Shown: positions 54,983 through 63,376 of the stretch, piece after piece
Numbering within the stretch: the first letter of the stretch is position 1
Layout: every line of letters begins with the position of its first letter
Source of the DNA: Brucella tritici
GTDB taxonomy: Bacteria > Pseudomonadota > Alphaproteobacteria > Rhizobiales > Rhizobiaceae
Reading direction: 5' to 3'
Assembly: GCF_008932295.1 (NCBI RefSeq)
Contig: NZ_WBWA01000001.1
Span: forward strand, 124,001 to 188,000
DNA length: 64,000 nt
Made by a program: the position numbers and the translations under genes
Notes under the pieces: model-generated
What the model was told of the DNA's origin: nothing
What the model saw: the letters and a program-made list of their open reading frames with translations, nothing else
The model's database searches: none

Positions 54983-55894
54983 ATGATCGACTATTCCGCC
55001 TTAAGAGCAGTGGCGATGGTAGTTCAGACAGGCAGTTTTGAGAAGGCCGCACGGGCATTGAACGTGACCCCGTCAGCGATCTCACAACGTGTCAAACATC
55101 TCGAGGAGCGGCTTGGTGCCGTGCTCATTGAACGAGGTTCTCCTTGCATGGCCACAGAGAAAGGCGACTGGCTATGCCGGCATATCGAGCAGGTGGGCAT
55201 GCTTGAGCGCGAACTTCTGGCGGAATTGCCTGGATTGTCCGGCAGTGAGAATACTGCACAGCGCGTAACGCTTCATATAGCGACCAATGCCGATAGTCTC
55301 GGCACGTGGTTTCTGAAAGCGATTTCGCATTTCAGCACGTCATCGGAGTATCTCTTCAACATTGCGGTAGACGATCAGGATCACACTGCCGAATGGCTGC
55401 GGCGCGGACGCGTCGTTGCTGCCGTAACCTCCCTGTCCAAACCGGTTCAGGGCTGCCGTCTGACGCCGCTTGGTATTCTCCAATATCGCGCCACGGCATC
55501 ACCAGATTTCGTCGCTCGCCACTTTCCAGGTGGAATAACCCGCGATGCTATCGCCAGGGCCCCGGCTCTGACATTCAACCAGAAGGACAGATTGCAGGAT
55601 CAGTGGGTGCGCGCTGCCCTCAGAGCCGACATAGCATGCCCGACACATTGGCTTCCCTCGACACAGGCTTTTGTCGATGCAAGCCTATCAGGCATGGGGT
55701 GGGGGATGAACCCGATGCAGTTGGTGGGTGACCATTTGCAATCAGGCAGGCTCATCGAATTGATCCCGGACACACCGTTGGATATTCCTTTATTCTGGCA
55801 GGTCAACCGCCTTGCGGCTGACAGGCTTGCAAGCCTGACACAGGCGGTTTTGACAACGGCACGACAGGAGCTTGCACCCATCTCAAACAAATGA
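54983..55894 (+). CDS. argP: ArgP/LysG-type LysR regulator
   Basis: A 303-residue LysR protein. The helix-turn-helix start MIDYSALRAVAMVVQTGSFE and LNVTPSAISQRVKHLEERLG match ArgP (IciA/LysG), and GWGMNPMQLV late in the effector domain is ArgP-like. It senses lysine and arginine and activates the exporter gene next to it on the other strand, with about 90 bases of shared promoter. Assigned on sequence and on the paired gene order. Confidence 0.93.
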   Translation: MIDYSALRAVAMVVQTGSFEKAARALNVTPSAISQRVKHLEERLGAVLIERGSPCMATEKGDWLCRHIEQVGMLERELLAELPGLSGSENTAQRVTLHIATNADSLGTWFLKAISHFSTSSEYLFNIAVDDQDHTAEWLRRGRVVAAVTSLSKPVQGCRLTPLGILQYRATASPDFVARHFPGGITRDAIARAPALTFNQKDRLQDQWVRAALRADIACPTHWLPSTQAFVDASLSGMGWGMNPMQLVGDHLQSGRLIELIPDTPLDIPLFWQVNRLAADRLASLTQAVLTTARQELAPISNK

Positions 55895-56017
55895 GGCAAG
55901 CCACCACTTCCAAAAATTAGATTAAAACAATGGGATAGAGAAGGATTTTCTTCACTGATCCCGTCAATCACCATCTGTTTTCTTGAACGTGAACAGCGAT
56001 TGAGCGATGCATGATGA

Positions 56018-56101
56018 ATGAAGCTCCTGTTCCTCATCGCGGCGCTGATCGCCCTTGTCTTCCTCGGCTGCTATTTGCAGATGTTTTTTGCCGTGCCATA
56101 A
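56018..56101 (+). CDS. Possible 27-residue membrane microprotein
   Basis: ATG 56018 opens MKLLFLIAALIALVFLGCYL and then QMFFAVP with a stop at 56099-56101. The chain is almost wholly one hydrophobic helix, like other known bacterial single-span microproteins. There is no clear ribosome site and the upstream overlaps another out-of-frame ATG, so it could be chance. It sits in the 290-base gap between argP and the min genes. Confidence 0.35.
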   Translation: MKLLFLIAALIALVFLGCYLQMFFAVP

Positions 56102-56172
56102 AAGCGGCACCCCTGATCCGCCCGCCTAAAGCCGAGGAGCTCGGAGCACTCAATAAAGCTGAGCCTTACAAG

Positions 56173-56199
56173 AAAAAAGGCAGGATCAATGATCCTGCC
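56173..56199 (-). terminator. Terminator of the min operon
   Basis: GGCAGGATC and GATCCTGCC form a 9-bp stem over three bases; on the minus strand it is followed by TTTTTTC. The stop codon of the small gene at 56186 lies inside the hairpin. Confidence 0.85.
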
Positions 56200-56356
56200 C
56201 TGTTTGTGCAACGCCTGCCGCCTCTTCGCAGACCCTGACATGCTCTGCCAGTGCCTCGAGTTGCAAGAAAGCGCTTATGGTACAGATATCCCGCTTCTGA
56301 AACTTTGGAAGTTCCTGAAGCTCCTTCAATCTGGTGAGAAGTGCACCGCGGTTCAT
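56186..56356 (-). CDS. Small conserved-looking protein at the 3' end of the min operon
   Basis: A 56-residue frame, MNRGALLTRLKELQELPKFQ to GQDH, rich in leucine and charged residues and likely helical. GGAGGG lies five bases before ATG 56356, which is a strong ribosome site, and a T-run terminator overlaps the stop codon. Both argue for a real gene. It follows minE by 46 bases on the same strand, so it is probably co-transcribed with minCDE. Not recognised as a family; a link to cell division is inferred only from position. Confidence 0.6.
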   Translation of the reverse strand: MNRGALLTRLKELQELPKFQKRDICTISAFLQLEALAEHVRVCEEAAGVAQTGQDH

Positions 56357-56402
56357 GGTTTTTCCCTCCATCTTTTTCGGCTATCCGCAAATTTGGTACT
56401 AA

Positions 56403-56672
56403 TCAGGCTGCCCGCACCTTCGCTTTCGTCTTCAACGGAAGTTCGATATCGACTTCGAGCGTCGACATCTGATCGCCCCGATCCATTTTCACGCTAACCT
56501 TGTCGCGATCAATCTGGATATGTTTGGCGATAACGGCGAGAATTTCCTCTCGCAATACCGCAACAAGATCAGAATGTTCGTGTGACGCCCTTTCATGGGC
56601 AAGCAGAACCTGCAACCGTTCGCGCGCTTGCGGCGCGGAAGCAGGCTTACTGAAGAAACGAAACAGGCTCAT
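56403..56672 (-). CDS. minE: Cell division topological specificity factor MinE
   Basis: An 89-residue protein of normal MinE length. The anti-MinCD N-terminal helix ([15 protein letters not shown] near residue 16) and the dimerisation part ([20 protein letters not shown] and EVDIELPLK) are intact. It drives MinD off the membrane so that MinC blocks division at the poles but not at mid-cell. It overlaps the minD stop codon (ATGA), so the two are translationally coupled, as in most MinCDE operons. Confidence 0.97.
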   Translation of the reverse strand: MSLFRFFSKPASAPQARERLQVLLAHERASHEHSDLVAVLREEILAVIAKHIQIDRDKVSVKMDRGDQMSTLEVDIELPLKTKAKVRAA

Positions 56673-57484
56673 GCCGCTCTCCTTCCGAAAAGTTTACCCA
56701 GAAGGCCGCGCTTTTCGGATGGAACAGTCATCGGCACTTCTTCACCGGCGAGGCGGCGGGCTGCGTCGAGATAAGCCAATGCAGGCGCACTGCGCTGATC
56801 GGCAAGCGTTACGGGCGAACCAATATTGGATGCCCGCAGAACATCCTGGCTTTCCGGAATAATACCCAGAAGCGGGATGGACAGAATTTCGAGAACGTCA
56901 TCGACCTTCAGCATGTCGCCGCGCTCGGCGCGCACCGGGTCATAGCGGGTCAGCAGAAGATGCTTTTCCACGCGTTCGCCACGCTCGGCCTTGAGTGTCT
57001 TGGCATCCAGCAGACCGATGATACGGTCGGAATCGCGCACGGACGACACTTCAGGATTCGTGACGACCACAGCCATATCCGCATGACGCATGGCGAGCGT
57101 GGCACCGCGTTCGATCCCGGCAGGGCTGTCGCAAATGATCCAGTCGAACTCTTTCTTGAGATCTTCCATGACGCGGTCAACGCCATCGGTGGTCAGGTTA
57201 TCCTTGTCGCGCGTCTGGGAGGCAGGCAGCAAATACAGTGTCTCAAGGCGCTTGTCGCGGATCAAAGCCTGCGGAAGCTTTGCGTCACCCTGAATGACAT
57301 TGACGAGATCGAATACGACGCGGCGTTCTGCGCCCATGACGAGGTCGAGGTTACGCAGACCGACATCGAAATCGATAACGACGGTCTTTTCACCGCGTTG
57401 TGCCAGCGCAGCGCCGATTGCAGCGGTTGATGTCGTTTTGCCAACGCCACCCTTACCGGAAGTTACAACAATCACTTTTGCCAT
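56669..57484 (-). CDS. minD: Septum site-determining ATPase MinD
   Basis: A 271-residue ParA-type ATPase with the deviant Walker A motif [16 protein letters not shown] at the N-terminus, [16 protein letters not shown] and [11 protein letters not shown] as the switch segments. The C-terminal amphipathic membrane helix is [17 protein letters not shown]-bound MinD recruits MinC to the membrane and is released by MinE. Middle gene of the operon minC-minD-minE. Confidence 0.98.
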   Translation of the reverse strand: MAKVIVVTSGKGGVGKTTSTAAIGAALAQRGEKTVVIDFDVGLRNLDLVMGAERRVVFDLVNVIQGDAKLPQALIRDKRLETLYLLPASQTRDKDNLTTDGVDRVMEDLKKEFDWIICDSPAGIERGATLAMRHADMAVVVTNPEVSSVRDSDRIIGLLDAKTLKAERGERVEKHLLLTRYDPVRAERGDMLKVDDVLEILSIPLLGIIPESQDVLRASNIGSPVTLADQRSAPALAYLDAARRLAGEEVPMTVPSEKRGLLGKLFGRRAA

Positions 57485-57630
57485 ATTTGTCTCCTGTATC
57501 TCCCGCGCGCCTCCAGAGCATTCGTTACCCGGGATATGAAGTGCTCTGCTTTTCTTTTACGACACCCAAAAGTGCCTTAAATCCAATTGGAATCTGCTTC
57601 TCTCAAAGCTTCTCAGCTCTGAGGGCAATG

Positions 57631-58359
57631 CTAACTCAGCGTTTCTGCCATCATATAATCGCCGTCGAGCCAAAGCTGGACCGCCTGTCCACGCAATCGG
57701 CTCTCCATGTCTTCGGCCGTCTTGTAGAGGCCGTCGATGGCAACGAGTTCTGCTTCCATCTTGCGGCAAAAAATGCGCGCATCGGCATTTCCGGCTGTTC
57801 CGGCCATCGCACGACCGCGCAACGCGCCATAAACGTGGATCGAACCACCTGCCACCACTTCCGCACCGGACGCTACAGAGCCAACAATCGTTACATCACC
57901 GTCCGGAAAATAGACCGACTGGCCAGACCGAACCGGCTCGGTGACGACCATGGACGGAACAGCCTTGACAAGTTGCACCGACGCGGAGGCAACCGGTGCA
58001 CGCTCCTGCGGTTTCGGCTCTGTGATCTCCGGGTCGAAATCTGCTGCAGGCTGCCCACCACGCATTGCGGGCGGCATGCCTGGGCCCAATAGAGAGGGCC
58101 GCGCATTTTCAAAGCCCGTAATCCAGACGCCACGTTTAACCAGATCCTCAAGCAACTGAACCAATTGGGGACGCTCGATCGAAACATTCTCCAGATCGAG
58201 AACGATCGGGCGATTCAGAAAGAACCCCACTGAACGGGCTGCAAGATCGTCCAGCTTGTCGAGCCAGCCATCGAGCGGCAGTTCAGGCGAGAGTACCAGC
58301 GCAAGAAAGGACCTCCCTTTCAAGCGGATTGGACGAGACTGTGTTAGCACTTGATTCAT
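57631..58359 (-). CDS. minC: Septum site-determining protein MinC
   Basis: A 242-residue FtsZ inhibitor. The N-terminal domain (residues 1-105) has SFLALVLSPELPLDGWLDKL; the C-terminal beta-helix domain has GQSVYFPDGDVTIVGSVASG and VVAGGSIHVYGALRGRAMAG, the region that binds MinD. An about 30-residue Pro/Ala-rich linker separates the domains. It is 146 bases upstream of minD, which is longer than within the minDE part, so a second promoter there is possible. Confidence 0.96.
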   Translation of the reverse strand: MNQVLTQSRPIRLKGRSFLALVLSPELPLDGWLDKLDDLAARSVGFFLNRPIVLDLENVSIERPQLVQLLEDLVKRGVWITGFENARPSLLGPGMPPAMRGGQPAADFDPEITEPKPQERAPVASASVQLVKAVPSMVVTEPVRSGQSVYFPDGDVTIVGSVASGAEVVAGGSIHVYGALRGRAMAGTAGNADARIFCRKMEAELVAIDGLYKTAEDMESRLRGQAVQLWLDGDYMMAETLS

Positions 58360-59166
58360 CTTGGTTAAAAAACGGTTTATCCGGTCTATATGCGCAATGG
58401 TTAACAGATGGTTAATTTCTGAAGCCCAAATAGTTCCAACTGCTGGAGCAACCGGTCCCTTTTTTGACGATCAGAACATAACTATCAGCGGGCATTAAAG
58501 TGCTGCGTGTCCTTATGGGCGCACGCAGGGCACTCCAAGCTATTGAAACTACACATCAAGCTTTCCGAAAAGCGATTCCGAGTTTCGGACCGATGCGGTA
58601 GCCGTCGGACACGGAACGCAACATTGCGCCCAATTGAAAAGCCAAAGGCACTTCCAGCTCGAAAGCGACTCAGCCTATTCTTAATTATAAACGGACAATT
58701 GGATCGATTATTGCGGTTTCTTAGTCCGTCCACAGAAGACGTTGCAAAAATATAAAATTAAATTCCGATCAAATGTGACGCTGCGTAATGTATTATATTT
58801 TTATAATATATTTTTATTTAGCCATAAAGCGAGAATATCTTCCATAGAGTGGAAACCAATGAAAATCTATCCGATTCTTTTTAAATCATATTTCTTCTAA
58901 TTAGCAGACATTTGCAGATCAGCTAGATCATTTTCTGATATTGCCAGCGTTTCATCAAGAATTTCATGAACAATATGCGCCATGAAAGACCTTCAGGCGA
59001 CCTATCAACCGACCCGGTCGATGCAACAAGTGAGTATAACTCAACGAAGCAACAGCGATCTTTCTGATCGTTTTCTTTTCTCTTCGAATGCCGTCCTCGT
59101 CAGTAGGAATGATCCCTGACTGAAGCACAGAATATAGATTGGTTTGGAAGGTTCCGCTCAAAGGAA
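58360..59166. other. Intergenic region upstream of minC, no gene seen
   Basis: About 800 bases with no convincing coding frame. The left 400 bases are mixed in composition; the part near 58740-58910 is strongly AT-rich and contains a perfect inverted repeat (TATTATA at 58791-58797, TATAATA at 58802-58808). The minC promoter should lie at the left end. No tRNA, riboswitch or clear terminator was found. Confidence 0.55.
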
Positions 59167-59207
59167 CCGCCTCGCGTTTGGGCGGGGGGCTTAGGGGCGC
59201 GAGGCGG
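59167..59207. other. GC-rich hairpin left of the small RNA arrays
   Basis: CCGCCTCGCG and CGCGAGGCGG form a perfect 10-bp stem over 21 bases. On the minus strand the loop reads CCCCTAAGCCCCCCGCCC and the stem is followed by TTCCTTTG, so it may end transcripts from the minus-strand array at 59312-59423. Its CCGCCTCGC half is also found in the hairpin at 59511-59542. Confidence 0.5.
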
Positions 59208-59311
59208 GCGAGCTCTCAGGAGTGCACGCACAGGGAAAATGGAACGTTAGCTCCGATTCTGGAATTAACAATACGTTCCAACCTGAAAAATTACGTGAGC
59301 AGAGTATAGAA

Positions 59312-59423
59312 AAGCCCACAACGCCTGGGAGGAGGAGAGCGTTGTGGGCTTAATCTGTAAGCGCGATTGGGAGGAGGAGTATCGCGCTTTGGGTTCGGTT
59401 TTTGGGAGGAGGAGTGAACCGGA
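59312..59423 (-). ncRNA. Triple anti-Shine-Dalgarno hairpin array, minus copy (cuckoo/CcsR-like)
   Basis: Read on the minus strand, three stem-loops follow one another. First 59394-59423 (a 7-bp stem with one G-U), second 59359-59389 (AAGCGCGAT/ATCGCGCTT), third 59312-59351 (AAGCCCACAACGC/GCGTTGTGGGCTT, 13 pairs), which ends in TTTTC as a possible terminator. All three present CTCCTCCTCCC in the loop, the complement of the ribosome-binding consensus. CcsR/cuckoo small RNAs of alphaproteobacteria have exactly this design, with CCUCCUCCC loops and usually two hairpins per RNA. Here three are in series. Confidence 0.7.
59368..59415 (-). repeat. 48-bp exact inverted repeat, left arm
   Basis: The reverse complement of this segment equals 60036-60083 at all 48 positions. 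It spans the loop of the second hairpin through the loop of the first hairpin in the minus array. Confidence 0.92.
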
Positions 59424-59500
59424 CGCATCTTTAATAGCCTGCCCAGCCGATCCGCTCAATCAACAAGCTTGCATTGCTGATATGCACTTTCAACAGACCC

Positions 59501-59542
59501 AAAATGAAAACCGCCTCGCAGCGAATGAACGCGCTGAGGCGG
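59501..59542 (-). terminator. Upstream hairpin and T run of the minus module
   Basis: On the minus strand, CCGCCT/AGGCGG and CAGCG/CGCTG pair with a small bulge, and the stem is followed by TTTTCATTTT. It lies 80 bases before the triple array and corresponds to 59908-59950 in the plus copy. Confidence 0.65.
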
Positions 59543-59662
59543 CATACCTCCCCCGAAAGCCCCCAATCGAAGAAGATGGAGGAACTTACTCATAGCTTTG
59601 ACGAAAATAAATAGACAATCTGCACGCGCACTTGAAAATCTGGTGAACAATATCAGCCAATG

Positions 59663-59683
59663 GTTGAAGACCCTTACTTCAAC
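59663..59683. promoter_or_regulatory. Inverted repeat in the divergent region between the two arrays
   Basis: GTTGAAG, seven bases, CTTCAAC is a perfect palindrome between the start points of the divergent modules. It is a candidate operator, but no -35/-10 boxes were identified with confidence. Confidence 0.4.
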
Positions 59684-59907
59684 GAACTTTTCCGCGTCTC
59701 CAGCCGTTCGATTAAACATTGTTCACGATCAGATATAGTTCAGTGCTGCAGTGCGATCAAAATGCTCTTAAGCCGGTTAGAATCTGAATGAGTATCATTC
59801 AAATATCTTACACAAATTTCAGTATTTTCTGAAAACCATAGAGTTCTATTAGGGGGTTGCTTTCTCCACGAGCACGGTTATTGTTCCTCTCACTTGGAGG
59901 AGGGAGT

Positions 59908-59950
59908 ACCGCCCCAGCGCGCTAGACCGCTGCGGGGCGGTTTCTTTTTT
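59908..59950 (+). terminator. Upstream hairpin and T run of the plus module
   Basis: ACCGCCCC/GGGGCGGT and AGCG/CGCT pair with a two-base bulge, followed by TTCTTTTTT. It would end a short transcript starting near 59850 or partly attenuate read-through into the triple array. Confidence 0.75.
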
Positions 59951-60025
59951 AGCTACCCAAAAATGCATATCTGCATTGCAGCGTTGCCCCTTGTAAGCAG
60001 CGGCCCTTATTCCTATTTTGGACTT

Positions 60026-60147
60026 GTTCGGTTTTACTCCTCCTCCCAAAAACCGAACCCAAAGCGCGATACTCCTCCTCCCAGTCGCGCTTTATAGATC
60101 CGCCCACTGCACACTCCTCCTCCCAGTGCAGTGGGCGTTCTCTTTTC
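60026..60147 (+). ncRNA. Triple anti-Shine-Dalgarno hairpin array, plus copy (cuckoo/CcsR-like)
   Basis: Three perfect stem-loops in series: 60026-60058 (GTTCGGTTTT/AAAACCGAAC), 60061-60093 (AAAGCGCGA/TCGCGCTTT) and 60101-60137 (CGCCCACTGCA/TGCAGTGGGCG). The loops are 13-15 bases, and every one carries CTCCTCCTCCC. TTCTCTTTTC follows the last stem. The order and sequence match the minus copy at 59312-59423, including an exact 48-bp segment. Loops complementary to ribosome-binding sites suggest RNAs that block translation or sponge other RNAs, as proposed for CcsR RNAs. Confidence 0.72.
60036..60083 (+). repeat. 48-bp exact inverted repeat, right arm
   Basis: Identical to the reverse complement of 59368-59415; the arms are 620 bases apart and enclose the divergent region of the two arrays. 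Confidence 0.92.
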
Positions 60148-60264
60148 TGAACCTCGTCACACATATAAAAAATTGAACCCAATCGGACGACCCTGTGGCT
60201 ATTTCAGTAGTTTTAAGGGTTTGCAGATAATTTCTGCACGTGACGCACCAGGGAGCGGGGTTCC

Positions 60265-61941
60265 ATGTTCTTCAGCACGACCTTCAAATCGGCCAGACCA
60301 TCGCCGCTATGCGCGCCTTTGTTCTGGCTGGGTTTTGTTCTGGTTCTGCTGATCGCGCTTCTGTCATTCAGGCTCAATGCCCCTATTGGGCCGATGTATT
60401 GGGACAGCTATATCTATTTCGATGCGGCCCAGCGCATAAGAATGGGCCAGATTCCAGGCGTTGATTTTTCCACACCTGTCGGGCCACTTGGCTATTATCT
60501 TTTTGGATGGGGGCACGCCCTGTTCCCGCAGGCGCAACCGCTTTTGCTCGTTCAATGGTCAATATTGGCCGTTGCGGCCCCTCTGATGGCATGGGTACTG
60601 GCAGAGATTCGCCCCCACAATCGAACAACCGGGTTTCTGATCCTTGTTCCATTTCTGGTTTTCGCAATCTTTCCAGCCAATACACAGAGCTTTTACCCCT
60701 ATCCCGGACTCGATGGGTTTGGCATTTATAACCGCCATACATCGCTTCTGCTCTACGTGCTGATGTGCGGACTGCTGTTTATGCGCAACGGCACAAAGCT
60801 CGCGCTCTTTTGCGCGGCAGTGATGCTCACCCTGCTTTTGATGAAGGTGACAGGCTTCCTTGCAGGCGGGCTGTTCGGACTTGCAGCACTTCTCGCTGGG
60901 CGAATCTCAACCCGCAACGTTCTGCTGGCCGCAGCCGCTACCGCAGCATTTCTGCTTGCCCTTGAACTGCACAATGGGATTATCAGCGGATATATTCGCG
61001 ATATTGCTACATTGGTCACACTGAACGAAGAAGCCCTGCTCCCCCGTTTCCTGACCGTCATATCCTTGAAGCTGGACGTTATTCTACCGACAGTAATCCT
61101 TGTTCTGGCCCTTTTCTGGAATGAACAGCGCCAGTCCAGTGAACAAAATCGCTTCTTCGACCGGAGCTCTGTCTGGCTCGCCATTGGGCTTCTGGGCGGC
61201 ATCATCCTTGAAACGCAGAACACCGGAAGTCAGGAATTCATATTCCTTTGGCCTATCCTGCTTCTGATCTTTCAGCGGATCAAAGCCGTCTCGGAGAAGC
61301 TCAAAATCGCCTTCGTCTTGCTCGCTGCCTTCTGTGTCATTCCGACATTCACCAAGGTTGTGCACCGTACCCTGCGCGCCGTTGCCGTAGCCCCAACTTA
61401 TGTAGAACCGTCTTTGCCGGAACTGAAAAATCTCGGGCAGGTCCTAACCCGGCCCGACTTCCTCCAGCGGGCAGAACTTTTCGAAACCCATTACCCGGAA
61501 AACAATACAGCCTATGACGCGCTGGCAGCACAAGGCCAGCTACCGAGCTGGCAGCTTTATTCGGAAATCGATTTCCAGGTGTACTGGCTCGTTTCTGCAA
61601 ACCAGGTGGTAAAGGATCTGAAATCCTTCGAGACCCAGAAGAATCTTCACCTGCAAAGCATCATGTCGCTCGACTTCGTCAATCCATTTGCGTGGATATT
61701 GGATCGCGATGCGACGCGGCATATCCAGATCGGCGCCGATCCCTTCCGCACAGTCCCGGCGTTATCCAAGGAAACGAAAGCTGCCGTAGAAGCAACCGAC
61801 GGCATATTGCGCCCGAAATGTCCAACGACGACCAATCGCCTTGCCTTGCAGAAAATATATGCCGAAGCGCTACAGGATCGTGCCGTCGTCGCTTTGAACC
61901 CCTGTTGGGATTTGCTGCTTCGCCCCGGTCTCATTCCTTAA
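60265..61941 (+). CDS. Polytopic membrane protein, GT-C glycosyltransferase-like
   Basis: A 558-residue protein with about ten hydrophobic segments in the first 390 residues (for example LFWLGFVLVLLIALLSFRLN, LLLYVLMCGLLFM, IFLWPILLLIF) and a soluble C-terminal domain of about 150 residues. The first loop after helix 1 has MYWDSYIYFDAAQRIRMGQI and DFSTPVGPLGYYLFGWGHAL, similar in plan to the acidic first loop of GT-C enzymes that use lipid-linked sugars. No closer family is recognised. It converges on the aminotransferase gene and lies downstream of the sRNA array by about 120 bases. Confidence 0.7.
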   Translation: MFFSTTFKSARPSPLCAPLFWLGFVLVLLIALLSFRLNAPIGPMYWDSYIYFDAAQRIRMGQIPGVDFSTPVGPLGYYLFGWGHALFPQAQPLLLVQWSILAVAAPLMAWVLAEIRPHNRTTGFLILVPFLVFAIFPANTQSFYPYPGLDGFGIYNRHTSLLLYVLMCGLLFMRNGTKLALFCAAVMLTLLLMKVTGFLAGGLFGLAALLAGRISTRNVLLAAAATAAFLLALELHNGIISGYIRDIATLVTLNEEALLPRFLTVISLKLDVILPTVILVLALFWNEQRQSSEQNRFFDRSSVWLAIGLLGGIILETQNTGSQEFIFLWPILLLIFQRIKAVSEKLKIAFVLLAAFCVIPTFTKVVHRTLRAVAVAPTYVEPSLPELKNLGQVLTRPDFLQRAELFETHYPENNTAYDALAAQGQLPSWQLYSEIDFQVYWLVSANQVVKDLKSFETQKNLHLQSIMSLDFVNPFAWILDRDATRHIQIGADPFRTVPALSKETKAAVEATDGILRPKCPTTTNRLALQKIYAEALQDRAVVALNPCWDLLLRPGLIP

Positions 61942-61952
61942 TCAGAAACGGC

Positions 61953-63368
61953 TCATTTGATCTGAGCCTTGACGAAATCCCGCACGATCCGGACGATGCC
62001 GCGTGAAAGTACCTCATCCAGTGCTTGGATGAATGCGTCCACATGCTCCCGCCCGCAGATCAGCGGCGGCTCAAGACGGATGACGTTTCGATTATACTCG
62101 GTAAAGGCGACGAGCACCCCATGATCGCGCAGCAGATGACTGCCGATAAATCCTGGAAGCGACCCTTTCAGCTTTTCGTCTAGCATCGCCAGGACAGGTC
62201 GCAGCACGACCGGCATGGTCTGTGAGAAATCATGGAACTCCAGCCCCACCATCATCCCCTTCCCGCGCACATCTTTCAAAAGCGCAGGATAGCGGCTTTG
62301 CAGTTCATCCAGACGATCCAGAAGATATTCTCCAACATCGGCTGCGTTATCGATCAGATGCTCGTCGTAGAGCACGTTCAATGCTTCAATCGACGTGACG
62401 CAGGCTTCGCCAATCCCGCCAAAAGTCGCCATCGCATGGATCATAGCCGTCTTGGGCGTGCCGTAGGCCTTCATATAGATGTCGCGGCGCGCGATCATAG
62501 CGGCCATTGCCGTCTTTCCGCCGCCCAGCGACTTCGCCAGGGCGGTGACGTCCGGTATGACGCCATAATGCTCGAAAGCATAAAACTTCCCGGTTCGTCC
62601 CAACCCACATTGCACTTCATCGGCAACCCAGATCACACCATACTGGTCGCAAAGGCTTCGCAACTTCTGCCAGAACTCAGCATCAGCCTGAATGATGCCG
62701 CCGCCGCCCTGCACCGTTTCAAGCACAATCACCCCTATCTCGGGGTCAGAGCGAAATGCATTTTCAATGGCGGCTATGTCACCGAAGGGCACCCGAACGG
62801 TGTTATCGACCAGCTTGAATTCGCCTCGATAGAGCCCGCCATCCGTTATGGACAAAACACCCTTGGTCTTGCCGTGGAACGAATTTTCCGCATAGACGAT
62901 CTTGGGCTTTTTCGGACCGGCGGCGCGTTCAGCAACCTTGACCGCGGCTTCCATCGCTTCCGAGCCAGAAGACCCCAGAAACACCATATCGAGATCGCCC
63001 GGCGAGCAGGCCGCTATGTCATAAGCAAGAGCGGCCGCATATTGCGACATAAAGGCGATTGCGATCTCGTGGCGCATTTCTTCCTGAAATTGACGCCGTG
63101 CTTCGAGAATACGCGGGTGATTATGGCCAAAAGCCAGCGATCCGAACCCGCCGAAAAAATCGAGAATGGCGCGCCCATTCTGATCATAATAATACATGCC
63201 CTCAGCACGTTCGATCTTCACTTTGTGAAAGCCGAGCAGCTTCATGAAGTGAAGCTGGCCTGGATTGAGATGAGCTGTAAACAGTTCCGTCATCCGCGGC
63301 AGATCGAGCGCTTTCGCCTCGGCAACCGTCAACAGCTTCGGCTTTGGCGTTGTGTTCGTCTTGTTCAT
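61953..63368 (-). CDS. Class III aminotransferase
   Basis: A 471-residue PLP enzyme. Core motifs: LDFFGGFGSLAFGHNHPRIL near residue 68, LGSSGSEAMEAAVKVAERA near 130, VIVLETVQGGGGII near 216 and VIWVADEVQCGLGRTGKFYA near 245 with the aspartate binding the cofactor; the PLP lysine lies in ALAKSLGGGKTAMAAM. The N-terminal 45-residue extension is family-like. The amino acceptor is unknown. It lies eight bases after the epimerase gene on the same strand, so both may act in one pathway, such as a sugar or lipid modification. Confidence 0.9.
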   Translation of the reverse strand: MNKTNTTPKPKLLTVAEAKALDLPRMTELFTAHLNPGQLHFMKLLGFHKVKIERAEGMYYYDQNGRAILDFFGGFGSLAFGHNHPRILEARRQFQEEMRHEIAIAFMSQYAAALAYDIAACSPGDLDMVFLGSSGSEAMEAAVKVAERAAGPKKPKIVYAENSFHGKTKGVLSITDGGLYRGEFKLVDNTVRVPFGDIAAIENAFRSDPEIGVIVLETVQGGGGIIQADAEFWQKLRSLCDQYGVIWVADEVQCGLGRTGKFYAFEHYGVIPDVTALAKSLGGGKTAMAAMIARRDIYMKAYGTPKTAMIHAMATFGGIGEACVTSIEALNVLYDEHLIDNAADVGEYLLDRLDELQSRYPALLKDVRGKGMMVGLEFHDFSQTMPVVLRPVLAMLDEKLKGSLPGFIGSHLLRDHGVLVAFTEYNRNVIRLEPPLICGREHVDAFIQALDEVLSRGIVRIVRDFVKAQIK

Positions 63369-63376
63369 TTCTGCCC

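Noticed and set aside
58485..58755. Small frames of about 82 codons on both strands in the gap upstream of minC
   Set aside because: They mirror each other on opposite strands, lack ribosome sites and show no protein-like pattern; treated as chance.
59849..60097. Short frames running through the small RNA arrays on both strands
   Set aside because: Their composition follows the hairpins and the repeated GGAGGAGG or CTCCTCC motifs; RNA structure explains the sequence better than coding.
59320..60140. CRISPR array
   Set aside because: The repeated motif is only about 11 bases, sits in loops with differing stems, is inverted between the arms and has no regular spacers or cas genes.
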